NCBI GenBank assembly: GCA_033032175.1
Contig: CM065309.1
Span: 1,054,001-1,118,000, forward strand
DNA from: Saturnia japonica
Lineage: Eukaryota > Arthropoda > Insecta > Lepidoptera > Saturniidae
Length of the DNA: 64,000 nt
Direction: 5' to 3'
Numbering within the stretch: position 1 is the first letter of the stretch; every line of letters begins with the position of its first letter. Below, one piece after another: positions 32,891 through 42,977 of this stretch. Under the pieces are notes generated by a model that was not told the origin of the DNA, did no database searches, and saw nothing but the letters and a program-made list of their open reading frames with translations. Position numbers and translations under genes: made by a program.

Positions 32891-34510
32891 CTTAGACTTA
32901 GCACACTAAATTCACCTTTACATCACCAACTAAGTTGTGTGACCGTAGGTACACACATGCACCGTAAGGGACTTGGGAAGCATCACTGAAGATATGTATT
33001 TCTATATGGCTAGGGTCGTCACATAGCGTTAATCGCGGGATCTGTAAACCTGATAAAAATGTAAATTATTAATGAACTTGTTCCAGGATTCTAGAATATC
33101 GGAATTAACTGGCTCATCCCAGTTCTTTTTATTGAGCCATAAGGACTGAAGTAACATTTTAGGTATAACAACACACGGACTGAGAATTCCAAGAGGATCA
33201 AAAATCTTGAATGATGCAGACAGTATGTATCGTTTGGTAACTATATCATTTTTATTGGGAATCTTAATTGATATTTTAAGTGTATCAGGTTTCAGATTCC
33301 AATTTAACCCTAAAGTGTTTGTAGATTCACTTAAGCTAACCTTGTCATTTTGATCAATGACTGCTGACAATAAAATGCTTGGTAAATTCGATTTAAATTT
33401 ACGTAGTTTAAAACCACCACATTTTATAGTCTTCGACTACTTGCGTTGAATGTACAGTAACTTGGGACTCATTATTAGATCCGGTGACTAAATCGTTGAC
33501 ATAATGGTCGTGCTTACTAATATTATTTCGTATCAGATCATCATCGCAATCCTCCGCCAATACTGACAAACACTCGGTGCTTAAATATGTAGCACTTGCG
33601 AGACCATATGTTACGGTTTTTAGGCGTAAAGATTTGATAGGATTGGAATCACCACTTCTCCTATGTATTAATTGTAAATTACGATCCTTTTTATCTAATT
33701 CAACAATTCTAAAGAATTTTCGATATCTGCTGTCAAAATATACTTGTGCTGATGAGCCCGAATCAAAATAGAAAAGATTGAGTCTTGAACATTGGGACCT
33801 ACCATCTGTAGGTCATTCAAAGAGAAACCTGAGGAAGTTCGTGCCAATCCGTCAAAGACAACACGAATTTTTGTAGTTTCACTATTTTCTTTAAATACTG
33901 TATGATGGCAAAGATAATTAGATGCAACGAGATTATTAGCCGGGGATTCCTCTAAATGGCCAAGCTCAAAATACTCTAGTTATGCGGTCACCGGGACAAA
34001 CCATAACAACACGTTCCCACGTAAATGCCGTGTAAGCATTCTGATTCCCGGTAACGCAAGTAACTCATGGGAACAGAAGTTAAGTTTGGAAATAAGTTTT
34101 AATAAGTAAGGCAGTCGTGCTGGGCATCTCGATCTGTCAGTACGCTCGTCTAATTAATTAGTCCTAATTATATTTCATTGAATTTGAAAGTAATTAAAAG
34201 TTCCTTTGTATTAGTTTTTTTTTATTAATACATTGCTCCCGCAAACTTGACTCTCTTCAATAAAGGTTTAATATTGTAACTTTAACTCAGGGTTCTTACG
34301 AAAACGTTTTTCTAAATACAACAAACGTTTCATAGCCATTGCGTAATAATCACCTAAACAATGTGGAGTATCAATTAGGGGCAGTCTGACACAGAATGTA
34401 CCCAAGTCTAAACGGTAGGTATTGCAATAAAAATGGTCTTCGCATGCCTGCTCAACTTTACTAGAATATTGTTTGTCTGGAACTTGCTCCAGTTCCCAAA
34501 ACTTTGTCAA
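32891..34510 (-). pseudogene. Decayed BEL/Pao reverse transcriptase
   Basis: Pieces in order on the - strand: 34268-34510 FWELEQVPDKQYS and FCVRLPLIDTPHCLGDYYAM; then, after an insertion at 33984-34256, ELGHLEESPANNLVASNYLC, VVFDGLARTSSGFSLND and GPNVQDSIF (33790-33960); then LRLKTVTYGLASATYLS and HDHYVNDLVTGS (33450-33660, YVND where YVDD is usual); then 33029-33370 with LGLNWNLKPDTL and YILSASFKIFDPLGILSP. Stops, frameshifts and the changed active-site box make it inactive. Confidence 0.8.
33984..34256. other. About 270-bp unexplained insertion inside the Pao RT
   Basis: RT homology stops at about 34260 and resumes at about 33983. On the - strand the segment starts near TTTGCGGGAGCAATGTATTAAT, which recalls the polypurine-plus-TGT start of a Pao LTR (compare GCCGGGGGCAATGTTAGC at 4562). 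It may be an LTR-derived piece. No target duplication is evident. Confidence 0.4.
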
Positions 34511-34598
34511 TTGAGAATTAATATCGGAATTGCATTCGTCTCCATCAATAATTGAAACATGATATGGAATATATTTAGGTGACGAACGATTCCTTATA

Positions 34599-35868
34599 CA
34601 AGGTGTCCAGAAAGGGTATCGGGTATTTGTTTTCGCGCCCTATTCGAAACGGGGCGTCTAAAGGGTGCGGTGAGGGGTTCGTGGCGTCCGCCATTTTGTG
34701 GAGTTTTAGTCACGATGGAACAGTACTCGGGGACGCATCGCGCATTCTGCGTACGAGCTTATTATCGTAATGGTGATTCAATAGTGACTGCTCAACGTCT
34801 CTATCGTGCGGAATATCGTACACGCCACGCGCCAAGTGACGATAGCATTAGGAAATGGATCAGGATGTTCGAGAATACAGGTGCGACAGTTAAAATTCAA
34901 AACTCTGGTCGTCCTCGTTCAGTTCGCGATGAAGAAACAATTGAAGAAGTTGAGGCGTCGGTTCGTCAAAATCCGTCTTTATCCATCCGAAAGCGAAGAC
35001 AAGCGTTGAACATCAAAAAATCGTCTTTACATTCGATTTTAAAGAAAGACTTACATCTAAAAGCCTATAAAATTCAATTGGTTCAAGAATTGAAGGATAC
35101 GGACTATGCTAATCGACTTAATTTTGCGAACGAAATGCTGCAGCGATTTAACAACTTTAACAACATACTGTTCAGTGACGAAGCAAATTTTCACCTGAAT
35201 GGTCATGTTAATAAGCAGAATTGTCGGTACTGGGCAGTGGAGAATCCGAGACGAAAGCATGAACGACCCCTGCATAGCCCAAAGGTCGTTGTTTGGGCCG
35301 CTATGTCTGCTAAAGGCATAATTGGTCCTTATTTTCATGAAGATCAACGAGGCCGAGCAATTAATGTGAATAGTGACCGTTATTGCGATATGTTTGCAGG
35401 TTTCAACTCAAGAACGTGGTTCCAGCAAGATGGGGCCACTTGCCATACCTCAAATGACTCAATGGAAGTTGTTAACGAATTATTCCCTAATAAAGTCATT
35501 TCGCGAAGGGGTAACATCAACTGGCCTCCCAGAAGCCCCGACCTTAGCCCGCTTGACTATTTTGCATGGGGATACCTTAAAAGTAAGGTTTATCAAAACA
35601 ATCCGATGAATCTAACCCAGTTAAAGCAAAACATCAGGTCAGAAATGGCAGCAATATCGATAGCTATGTGTCAACGTGTTATCGCCAATCTTCGTTTCCG
35701 TTTAGAAGAGTGCCAGCAACGTAACGGTCATCATTTGGATAACTTCATCTTTTCCAAATAATTCTCCAATTCATATGCTAATAATAAACAATAAACTTTT
35801 TTATTGCATACAAATAATTTTTGTTTCATTGAACTTACAAATACCCGATACTCTTTCTGGACACCTTG
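34599..35868 (+). mobile_element. Apparently complete mariner/Tc1-type transposon (DD41D)
   Basis: Terminal inverted repeats of about 32 bp (CAAGGTGTCCAGAAAG then GTATCGGGTATTTGT, one mismatch) bound the element, with TA duplications at 34597-34598 and 35869-35870. It contains a single uninterrupted transposase gene and is inserted in the decayed Pao element, whose sequence continues on both sides. Confidence 0.95.
34715..35761 (+). CDS. Tc1/mariner superfamily transposase, DD41D
   Basis: The enzyme cuts the element out at its inverted repeats and inserts it at TA. I choose the Met at 34715 (348 aa) over the upstream Met at 34670, because the latter adds 15 unrelated residues and homology begins at MEQYSGTHRAFCVRAYYRNG, a helix-turn-helix of the DUF4817 kind. 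A linker with SGRPRSVRD leads to the second helix-turn-helix. The catalytic acids are D near 154 (LFSDEANFHLNG), D near 238 (FQQDGATCHT) and D near 280 (SPDLSPLDYF), with 41 residues between the last two. That DD41D spacing is known for the rosa group of mariners. No stop or frameshift is present, so the copy could be active. Confidence 0.93.
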   Translation: MEQYSGTHRAFCVRAYYRNGDSIVTAQRLYRAEYRTRHAPSDDSIRKWIRMFENTGATVKIQNSGRPRSVRDEETIEEVEASVRQNPSLSIRKRRQALNIKKSSLHSILKKDLHLKAYKIQLVQELKDTDYANRLNFANEMLQRFNNFNNILFSDEANFHLNGHVNKQNCRYWAVENPRRKHERPLHSPKVVVWAAMSAKGIIGPYFHEDQRGRAINVNSDRYCDMFAGFNSRTWFQQDGATCHTSNDSMEVVNELFPNKVISRRGNINWPPRSPDLSPLDYFAWGYLKSKVYQNNPMNLTQLKQNIRSEMAAISIAMCQRVIANLRFRLEECQQRNGHHLDNFIFSK

Positions 35869-35922
35869 TACTTGGAGAAATAGGGCCGGCAACGAGCCAA
35901 CCTAGCTTTGAGCTACGTAACT

Positions 35923-36495
35923 TGGGCTTGTTCTGGCCTAATGCTAACTGATCACATCCTAATAGGTCCTAAAATAGATCTGTACCTATTAAGACGTCTA
36001 TAGCCGAAGGCTGATTAAAATTAGGATCAGCTAACTGTATTAATTTTGGAAATTTTAATTGACTAATATCTATGCATTGTTTAGGAATAGCAGCTGTTAA
36101 TTGGTTTAATACCAATTAAATTGTACAACACTATAGGCATTGTTAAATGAATTTAATCGGGCAATGCAACTTCTATTCACATGTACTGCTGAGTTGTTGC
36201 CTATAACAATAACGTTAATGGTATTTATAGCACATACTTGTAACGATAACTTGTCCATGAGTGACTGACTAATTAATGAGGACTGGCTTCCACAGTCTAA
36301 TAAAGGAAGCACTCGAATTTGTTTGTTTGATTGAGGATTAATAGTATTAACCATGGCTATTGACAAAAAAAAATGTGATTATCTATGAAATTATCACTAA
36401 TAGAATTATTGACTGACATTCCAGTTGAACCGCGATCTGTGTTAGTGTTATTGCTGCTGACTATACTGGCATTACTCGTACTGGTATTGTTAGAA
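35923..36495 (-). repeat. Left 566-bp direct repeat flanking the R1-type element (Pao protease region)
   Basis: Matches 42015-42586 with about ten substitutions and one base of A-run length difference. It ends exactly where the R1-type ORF2 is cut off. The - strand frame 36106-36366 encodes the Pao protease core (LLDCGSQSSLISQSLMDKL). Confidence 0.93.
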
Positions 36496-39474
36496 CGGCA
36501 GCGAGAGGTCTCCTCCTCCAACAGCTACGGCCAGAGTGCGGCGCTGCCACACCCACGCAGCACACTCAGACAGAGTGTGCTGCGCCGTGTCCTCTGCAGC
36601 CCCGCACTCGTGGCACGTAGTGTTTGGCTCCCTCCGTGCTATCCTGTGCAGGTACCATCCGAAACAACCATGTCCGGATAGCACCTGCACAAGTCTAAAC
36701 GTCAGGGAGCCCCGCTCCCTGGCGCACCACTCCCGGAGGACCGGGCGGACGGCGTCTATGGTATACCGTCCATAGCGCGCGTCCGCCAGGTCCTCCTCCC
36801 ACCTCCTGAAAACCACTTCCCGGGTCTCCCGTCGGACCCGTTCTACCTCGGTGGGAGCTGGAGGCTCTCCTATCTCTCTCCTCGCCGCCGTGAATTCATA
36901 CACGGCGGTGAGCACCTCCGCCTCCAGCTCCCACGGCGGGGAGCCGGCAAGAACCATGGCTGCCCCCGCGGACACCGACCGGTACCCGCGGATTACTCTC
37001 AGCGCCACGACACGCTGCGTAGCACGCAGTACGCGTCTGTTCGTGGCGCTGAGGGCATCCGCCCAGATCGGTGCCCCGTAGACGGCCATGCTCTTGACAA
37101 CTCCCGCGAACAAACGGCGACAGCTCGCGCCCGGCCCCCCCGAATTCGGGAGAAGCCGGCCGAGAGCCGCCGCCGCTCCCACTATCCGCGGTTCGAGTCC
37201 CTTAAAGTGGGACTCGAACCGCCAACGACCGTCCAGGTTGAGGCCCAGATATTTCATCTGGGCCCCAACCCGGACCCTAACGCCCTCCACATATATGTGG
37301 GCCCCAGGAGGCGGCCCACACCGAGGCCCATGAAAGAGCAGGGCCTCGGTCTTCTCGGCCGCCACCCTTAGGCCCAACGCCTTTATGCGCCCGACCACGA
37401 GGGCAGTGCCCTCTGTGGCCAGGCGCGCCACCTCTTCAAACGTCCCCCCCTGGGCCACGACTAGGGTGTCGTCCGCGTAGCACAGCACGCGAATCCCCGA
37501 AGGGAGCGCTACGCGGAGCACCCAGTCGTAGCCCATGTTCCACAGGAGCGGCCCCAACACCGACCCCTGTGGAACACCGCACCCCACGTGCCGCCGAACC
37601 ACACTGCCCCTCCCGTCTACGAAGGCGACCTGCCTCCCCTGGAGGTAGTCCCCCAACAGCCGCCGCAGGTACGAGGGCACTCCGAAAAACCGGAGCGCCT
37701 CCCGTATAACACCATGCGGCAGACTGTTGAAGGCGTTGGCGATGTCTATCGACACCGCCAACAACCTACCTCCACCCGCAGTCGCCTCCGCAGACCACGC
37801 CTTCAGGGTGGAGAGGGCGTCCAGCGTCGAACGCCCTCTCCGGAATCCGAACTGCCGGTCCGAAAGTACCGGCCCAACTTCCGCCATGTGCTGGACGACA
37901 CGAGATGCCAGAATACGCTCCAGCATCTTCCCCGTGTTGTCCAGCAGCACCAGGGGCCGGTACGAGGACGGGCAGTCCGGGGGGCGACCCTCCTTCCCCA
38001 GAAGGCAGAGTCGCCCCATCTTCCAGAGCTTCGGGAACCGTCCAACCGACAAACATCGGTTGAACAGCTCCCGAAGCTCTACCCCCATGTGGTTCAGCGC
38101 CACACCTAACACCCGGCCCGGGACTCCATCCGGGCTTGGCGCCCTCCGCTTGTTGCGGAGGCGCTCCACCACCGACCCCATCTCCTCCTCAGTGACGGGG
38201 GGGTGGGGGGGGGGGGGTGGTAACAGCTCCTCCGCAACAGCGCTCCCATCTAACATGAGAGGCGGGAGGAGCTCCGGAGGGTCGGGCATCAACGTGGCCA
38301 CGACCCTCGCTAGGACCTCTGAGTCCAGGGACTCCGTTAACGGGGGCGCCTGCCCCCGGAACTTCTTCCGGGCTACCCGGTACGGGCGCCCCCACGGGTC
38401 CCTGTCCAGGGTCCTGAGGAGCTCCTCCCACTGCTCATCCTTTGCCCGGCTGATGGCCACCTGCAGGGACTTCCTAGCTTCCCTGTAGTGGCCAAGCAGC
38501 CGGGCCTCCTCCCCTTCTATGCGAATTTGCCGCCGGCGACAGCGTTGTAGCTGCCGCCGCGCCGCGGAGCAGGCCACCCGGAGATTGGCAATCTCCGGGG
38601 TCCACCAATACACCGCGCGCCTGCCTTGCGGGCGGTTTTTGCTCCGCGGCATCGACGCGTCACAGACCGCCGTAAGGGCCTTACGGAAACGGCCCGCGAT
38701 CGCGTCGATATCTTCCTCACTAGGAGCCGGCGCGCGCCAGCTCTGGACGATGGCCGCCTCTTCAGCAACCTGCCGATTGAGGCGGCTCACCACCCATCGG
38801 GGGAAGTTAGCCCCCCCCGGAGCCCGGCGCGCCGGCACCTCTGAGGAGGTGGAGACCCCAAACCGGATATACCGGTGGTCTGACAGGGTCTCCACCTCCT
38901 CCAGCACCCTCCAATCTCGCACACGACGTGCGACAGACGGCGTGGCGAAGGAAACGTCCACCACGGACCCTCCGTTCTGTCGCACGCACGTGTGCACCGC
39001 CCCTCGGTTGAGGAGGGACAGCCCAGCCTGGACTGCCCACTCCTCCACCACTGCCCCTCTCGGGTTCGTGGCCACCCCTCCCCATGCCCGCGACTTGGCG
39101 TTAAGGTCGCCAAGCAGGACGATGGGGAGTGGCGACAGCCGCCCAACCACTGGCCCCAGGGAGTCGAGGAATGCCTCGAACTCCCTCAGGGGCCGGTTTG
39201 GGGAGAAGTACACTCCCACCACCCCGTATCCTCCCCAGGCGGCCGCCACGAACCCTGAGCCCCTCTCCTTGAAGGAGAGGGGGGACCCCGTACTAAAAAT
39301 AGCTACGGAGCCGTCAATGTCACCCGCCCAATAAGGTTGGGCGGGGACAGAGTACGGCTCCGCAGCCACCGCAATATCAATGTTCCACTCCGCCACTGAT
39401 TGCACAAATAGATCTTGTGCAGTGGCGGAGTGGTTCAAATTACCCTGGAGGTAATTGATGCAGCTCCGGTCCAT
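36490..39474 (-). CDS. R1-clade non-LTR retrotransposon ORF2 (endonuclease + reverse transcriptase), 3'-truncated
   Basis: 994 codons remain. The N-terminal ~225 residues form an APE-type endonuclease (LLGDLNAKSRAWGG near 123, TLSDHRYI near 197), which nicks the target. The RT follows with IPDGVPGRV-like DGVPGRVL, VPQGSVLGPLLWN and the active site LCYADDTLVV near 665. A CCHC motif (CHECGAAEDTAQHTLSEC) lies near 955. The frame then runs GGGDLSLP and stops in flanking Pao DNA (the TAA at 36490-36492), so the normal C-terminal tail, 3' UTR and poly(A) are missing. ORF2 starts at an ATG sharing its A with the ORF1 stop (TAATG). It is GC-rich, unlike its surroundings. The long open frame implies fairly recent insertion. 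Confidence 0.93.
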   Translation of the reverse strand: MDRSCINYLQGNLNHSATAQDLFVQSVAEWNIDIAVAAEPYSVPAQPYWAGDIDGSVAIFSTGSPLSFKERGSGFVAAAWGGYGVVGVYFSPNRPLREFEAFLDSLGPVVGRLSPLPIVLLGDLNAKSRAWGGVATNPRGAVVEEWAVQAGLSLLNRGAVHTCVRQNGGSVVDVSFATPSVARRVRDWRVLEEVETLSDHRYIRFGVSTSSEVPARRAPGGANFPRWVVSRLNRQVAEEAAIVQSWRAPAPSEEDIDAIAGRFRKALTAVCDASMPRSKNRPQGRRAVYWWTPEIANLRVACSAARRQLQRCRRRQIRIEGEEARLLGHYREARKSLQVAISRAKDEQWEELLRTLDRDPWGRPYRVARKKFRGQAPPLTESLDSEVLARVVATLMPDPPELLPPLMLDGSAVAEELLPPPPPHPPVTEEEMGSVVERLRNKRRAPSPDGVPGRVLGVALNHMGVELRELFNRCLSVGRFPKLWKMGRLCLLGKEGRPPDCPSSYRPLVLLDNTGKMLERILASRVVQHMAEVGPVLSDRQFGFRRGRSTLDALSTLKAWSAEATAGGGRLLAVSIDIANAFNSLPHGVIREALRFFGVPSYLRRLLGDYLQGRQVAFVDGRGSVVRRHVGCGVPQGSVLGPLLWNMGYDWVLRVALPSGIRVLCYADDTLVVAQGGTFEEVARLATEGTALVVGRIKALGLRVAAEKTEALLFHGPRCGPPPGAHIYVEGVRVRVGAQMKYLGLNLDGRWRFESHFKGLEPRIVGAAAALGRLLPNSGGPGASCRRLFAGVVKSMAVYGAPIWADALSATNRRVLRATQRVVALRVIRGYRSVSAGAAMVLAGSPPWELEAEVLTAVYEFTAARREIGEPPAPTEVERVRRETREVVFRRWEEDLADARYGRYTIDAVRPVLREWCARERGSLTFRLVQVLSGHGCFGWYLHRIARREPNTTCHECGAAEDTAQHTLSECAAWVWQRRTLAVAVGGGDLSLPF

Positions 39475-41930
39475 TAACGGGCTGATCCAATCACCTCCAA
39501 CCCGGGTCTACCCACACCAATACCGGGAGGCCTCCTTTTGGTTGCGGGGGGCCTGCAGCTCGCCCCTCCCATGTAATGGTCCGCTGGTTTGCCAGCGGCG
39601 GCACATACATCACAGTGCATCTTTACCGATGCACATTCTGCCGCCGCATGGCCAGACCCCCCACACCTATAACATAGGGCGCTCCTGTCGGCCATCGCCT
39701 CACAGAGTGGGCGAGTGTGGCCCAAGCCCATGCATCTGAAGCACCGCAGGGGCTTCTTCGGCAATGGGCATATTCGGGCCACACTCCAGCTGACCAGGAG
39801 ACGCCCTGCATCGGCCAACTTCTTCGCCTCAGCGGCTGGTAGCGACACAAACGCCGCTCCCCCTCCCCAGTTTTGCCGGATGGAACCGACCTTAATCATA
39901 GCCGGCTCACATCCGGTCACACCAACTATTGCCGCCCTCAACTCATTTGCATCGACCGAGTCGTCGATTCCAACGACCCGAAGCTCCGCCCGTTTTATTG
40001 GCCTGGTAACCACAGCTACACCAGCCAATGCAGCTCGTAGCTGCGTCACCAGGCCATCCGCCTTCAGTTCACCATCGGGGCCATTAATTTCTATAATCTT
40101 GGCCCCCGTTGCCGTCGTGCGGAGCTTCGGGTCGCTGATTCCAAGCTCCCCCAGCTTAACATGCTCCCGCGCCTTCAGTACCGCTGCCGCGTACGTAACA
40201 CCCCCGGCCACAGCCTCAGGCTGCAGTGTTATAACAACTGCAGCCGAGCGTGGCACGGAAGCCATCTTCGGCCCAGCCACCTTTTTAGGCGCGGGAGCTG
40301 CAGGCACGGTTTGTGCCTTCGTCTTTTTTCCGCACCTCCGAATCACTTCTGTCCATGCCTCCCCCCCTCCTCCAGAAAGAGCCTGGGAAGCCACCTGTGA
40401 GTTAGGCGCCCCCGGTAGAGCAGCCCACTCCACGCCGAGTGGGGCTGCAGGTGCCGACGGCGCAGCCACTCCCTCCGACCTAGCCCGAGACACGGACCGG
40501 GGCCTCTTCGCACCAGTCCCCCCCGCACTGGGACCCGTACGTCGAGCAGGTCCAGGTCCAACAGCAGGCCCCTCTTTCCTAGCCGGCTCAGGCCTATTGT
40601 CACCCGCTAGAGGCGGGCGCATGACCTTTTTGGGCAGGAGCCGCCCATCGACCTCCAAGCTGTCGAAGCGCGCATCAATCACGCTTCCGACAGTGGTGCG
40701 GATGGACAGCTCCAATCTGCCCACCGTTTCCTCCAGCATTTTCTCCCACCCCATGGGGGGCGCTTCTGCTTGGACCGGCCGCGGTGGCGGCGGTGGAGGA
40801 GGAGGCATGATCCTCCTCTCGCTTGCTTCCCTGCGCCACGCAAGCACTTCCTCCTTTAAGTCCTTCACCTGCTGGCGAAGGACTTTAGCCTCGCGGCCCA
40901 AGCGGGCCGTCTCTTCATTGGAGGTGCGCAGGAGCAGAACCTCCACCACCTCCTTCAATGAATTGGCTGCCTCCTTGAGGGACTTAATGCAAGTCCCTTT
41001 TAAGTTGCCTGAAATGCGACAAACTTCAAGGATGGCAGCCACTCCATCCTCCGTTCGGGTCCTCAGTGACCCAGCGTCAAGCACATCAGTGCTGCAGGAC
41101 CCCTCCGCATCACTCTCACCCCTACGAACATCACACCCTTTTTGGCCCAAATTGAGCGCTCCACGCTTTTGGAGCGCCCCAATCCGCGAACCGACCCCCT
41201 TCTTGCGGTTCCGCGCTTTGGAGCCTGTACTCCATCTCGCTCTGCTTCCAACCCCGTCATGGGCGACCCCAACGGGCGTTTCCCCATCCTTCCAGACACC
41301 TCGGAATCACCCCCGGACGCCATCGGTTTGCCCCTCTGGGCCGTCGTAACCTTCGGTGCCACAACCGGATCGGTATCTAAGTCCAGCGGATCTCTTGTCG
41401 GCTTTTGACGCCCTGCACTTCCCTCGTCACTCAACGCTGCACCAATTCTGGCGCTACTACTACCTTCCTTAAACCTAAGAGTTAAAATTTTTTGGTTGGA
41501 TGGATCACTCATTTTTATTCCCACGAGAATGGGGGAAATGTAGGTCCACCCAGGCAGTGCCCCCTGTGCCTGGGTAAGCCCAGCGTAACCCGTCAGAGAG
41601 TCGGCCGGTTCTCTGACGGGGGTCGCACTCGTGACTGGACTCCCCCCAGCCACGCATCCCCTCGCGGTGCGCCGCCGCTTGGGATTGGGGTGATTTTTTA
41701 TAGAGGTTTTCTTCCTCGCGGTCCGGGCGGTGAAGCCGAGACCCTCGGTCCCATCGAAGCCGCGAGACATGACCACGACACTTCGATGGGATTACGAGAA
41801 TGCCGGAGGCAGTGAGTCGCCCCACTCGCCTGCCCGACGGCAGAGTAAGTGCACGCCGGGCCCGCCATCGCCCCGTCAAGTCACTCCCTCTGCTAATCAG
41901 AGGGATGTAACGACGGAGAAAACCCCAGAG

Positions 41931-41976
<46 letters not shown>

Positions 41977-42014
41977 CCGTCAGGTATTCGCCGCCGACCG
42001 TGAAGCGGCCGACG
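36496..42014 (-). mobile_element. R1-clade retrotransposon, near full length at its 5' end, lacking its 3' end
   Basis: Contains 5' UTR (about 41513-42014), ORF1 and ORF2. The 5' UTR holds a hairpin module GAGGAAGAAAACCTC-TAT-AAAAAA (about 41694-41720) like those at 44470-45015, and a 40-bp T run (A run 41933-41972 on the + strand). The first bases (CCGCTTCACGG) match the start of the derivative at 44290. The element is embedded in the Pao remnant between long direct repeats. Confidence 0.9.
39474..41512 (-). CDS. R1-clade ORF1 (gag-like RNA-binding protein), one frameshift
   Basis: The protein begins MSDPSNQKILTLRFKEG at 41512, stays open to about 41150, then needs a one-base shift at an A5G3 run (frame changes from SIWAKKGV to GQKGCDVRRG) and continues for 558 codons to 39474. 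Features are a Ser/Arg-rich N-terminus, a probable coiled coil (RTSNEETARLGREAKVLRQQ) and a proline run. The C-terminus carries three knuckles: CFRCMGLGHTRPLC, CYRCGGSGHAAAEC and CDVCAAAGKPADHYMGGASC. ORF1 binds element RNA to form the transposition particle. The shift is more likely an indel than programmed, since the site lacks a full slippery heptamer. The stop overlaps the ORF2 start. Confidence 0.88.
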
Positions 42015-42586
42015 TGGGCATGTTCTGACCTAATGCTAACTGATCACATCCTAATAGGTCCTAAAATAGATCTGTACCGATTAAGACGTCTATAGCCGAA
42101 GGCTGATTAAAATTAGGATCAGCTAACTGTATTAATTTTGGAAATTTTAATTGACTAATATCTATGCATTGTTTAGGAATAGCAGCTGTTAATTGGTTTA
42201 ATACCAATTAAATTGTACAACAGTATAGGCATTGTTAAATGAATTTAATCGGGCAATGCAACTTCTATTCACATGTTCTGCTGAGTTGTTGCCTATACCA
42301 ATAACGTTAATGGTATTTATAGCACATACTTGTAACGATAACTTGTCCATGAGTGACTGACTAATGAATGAGGACTGGATTCCACAGTCTAATAAAGGAA
42401 GCACTCGAATTTGTTTGTTTGATTGAGGATTAATAATATTAACCATGGCTATTGACAAAAAAAATGTGATTATCTATGAAATTATCACTAATAGAATTAT
42501 TGACTGACATTCCAGTTGAACCGCGATCTGTGTTAGTGTTATTGCTGCTGACTATACTGGCATTACTTGTACTGGTATTGTTAGAA
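42015..42586 (-). repeat. Right 566-bp direct repeat flanking the R1-type element (Pao protease region)
   Basis: Second copy of the Pao protease segment (frame 42198-42458, LLDCGIQSSFISQSLMDKL). It begins exactly at the 5' end of the R1-type element. Upstream on the - strand the Pao frame continues as an Asn/Ser/Thr-rich gag-pol linker up to about 42586, beyond which the Pao match is lost. Confidence 0.93.
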
Positions 42587-42977
42587 TTAGGTAAATAATA
42601 ATAATAATTTAGTTAATCATAATGCACAGGAACGTGCACAACCTAGTAGCATTTTGCCTACAGGATTTGTATATATTAATACCCATTTCTTCTGCATGTG
42701 TGGTCATTTTGAAAGAGGCAGAAATTATCTTTTGTGAGCATATTGGCGACGACAGTTTGCAACCTTGTCTCTCAGTGATCACCGATGTTATTGCATAGAT
42801 CCCTCCGTACGTTCTGTAAGGCGCAGTGCAATGGCTTCATAAAAAATATTTCAAAGAGAACTACCAAGTCGTCTTAAAAACAATATCGCAGCTATTGATG
42901 ACAATATTCATATTGATAGTTTGAAACAATATAGAAAACAAACAAGAGAATTATGTATTGAAATTTAATATAAATAT
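42587..42977 (+). other. Possible retroelement ORF end facing elongase B
   Basis: On the + strand 42849-42968 reads FQRELPSRLKNNIAAIDDN, IHIDSFKQYRKQTREL, then CIEI and a stop, which resembles the last 40 residues of a non-LTR RT protein. No upstream RT is seen. It ends 10 bp from the elongase B stop, tail to tail. Confidence 0.3.

Noticed and set aside
38519..39334. Long + strand frames opposite the R1-type ORF2 (also 37727-38488 and 37588-38109)
   Set aside because: Antisense shadows in GC-rich coding DNA; no motifs, and the - strand frame encodes clear endonuclease and RT.
39715..41349. 544-codon + strand frame opposite ORF1
   Set aside because: Low-complexity Ser/Pro/Ala shadow of ORF1, which shows three Cys/His knuckles on the - strand.
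36490..42014. Programmed -1 frameshift at the ORF1 A5G3 site
   Set aside because: The run is one A short of the usual slippery heptamer and no downstream structure was evident; an indel is simpler.
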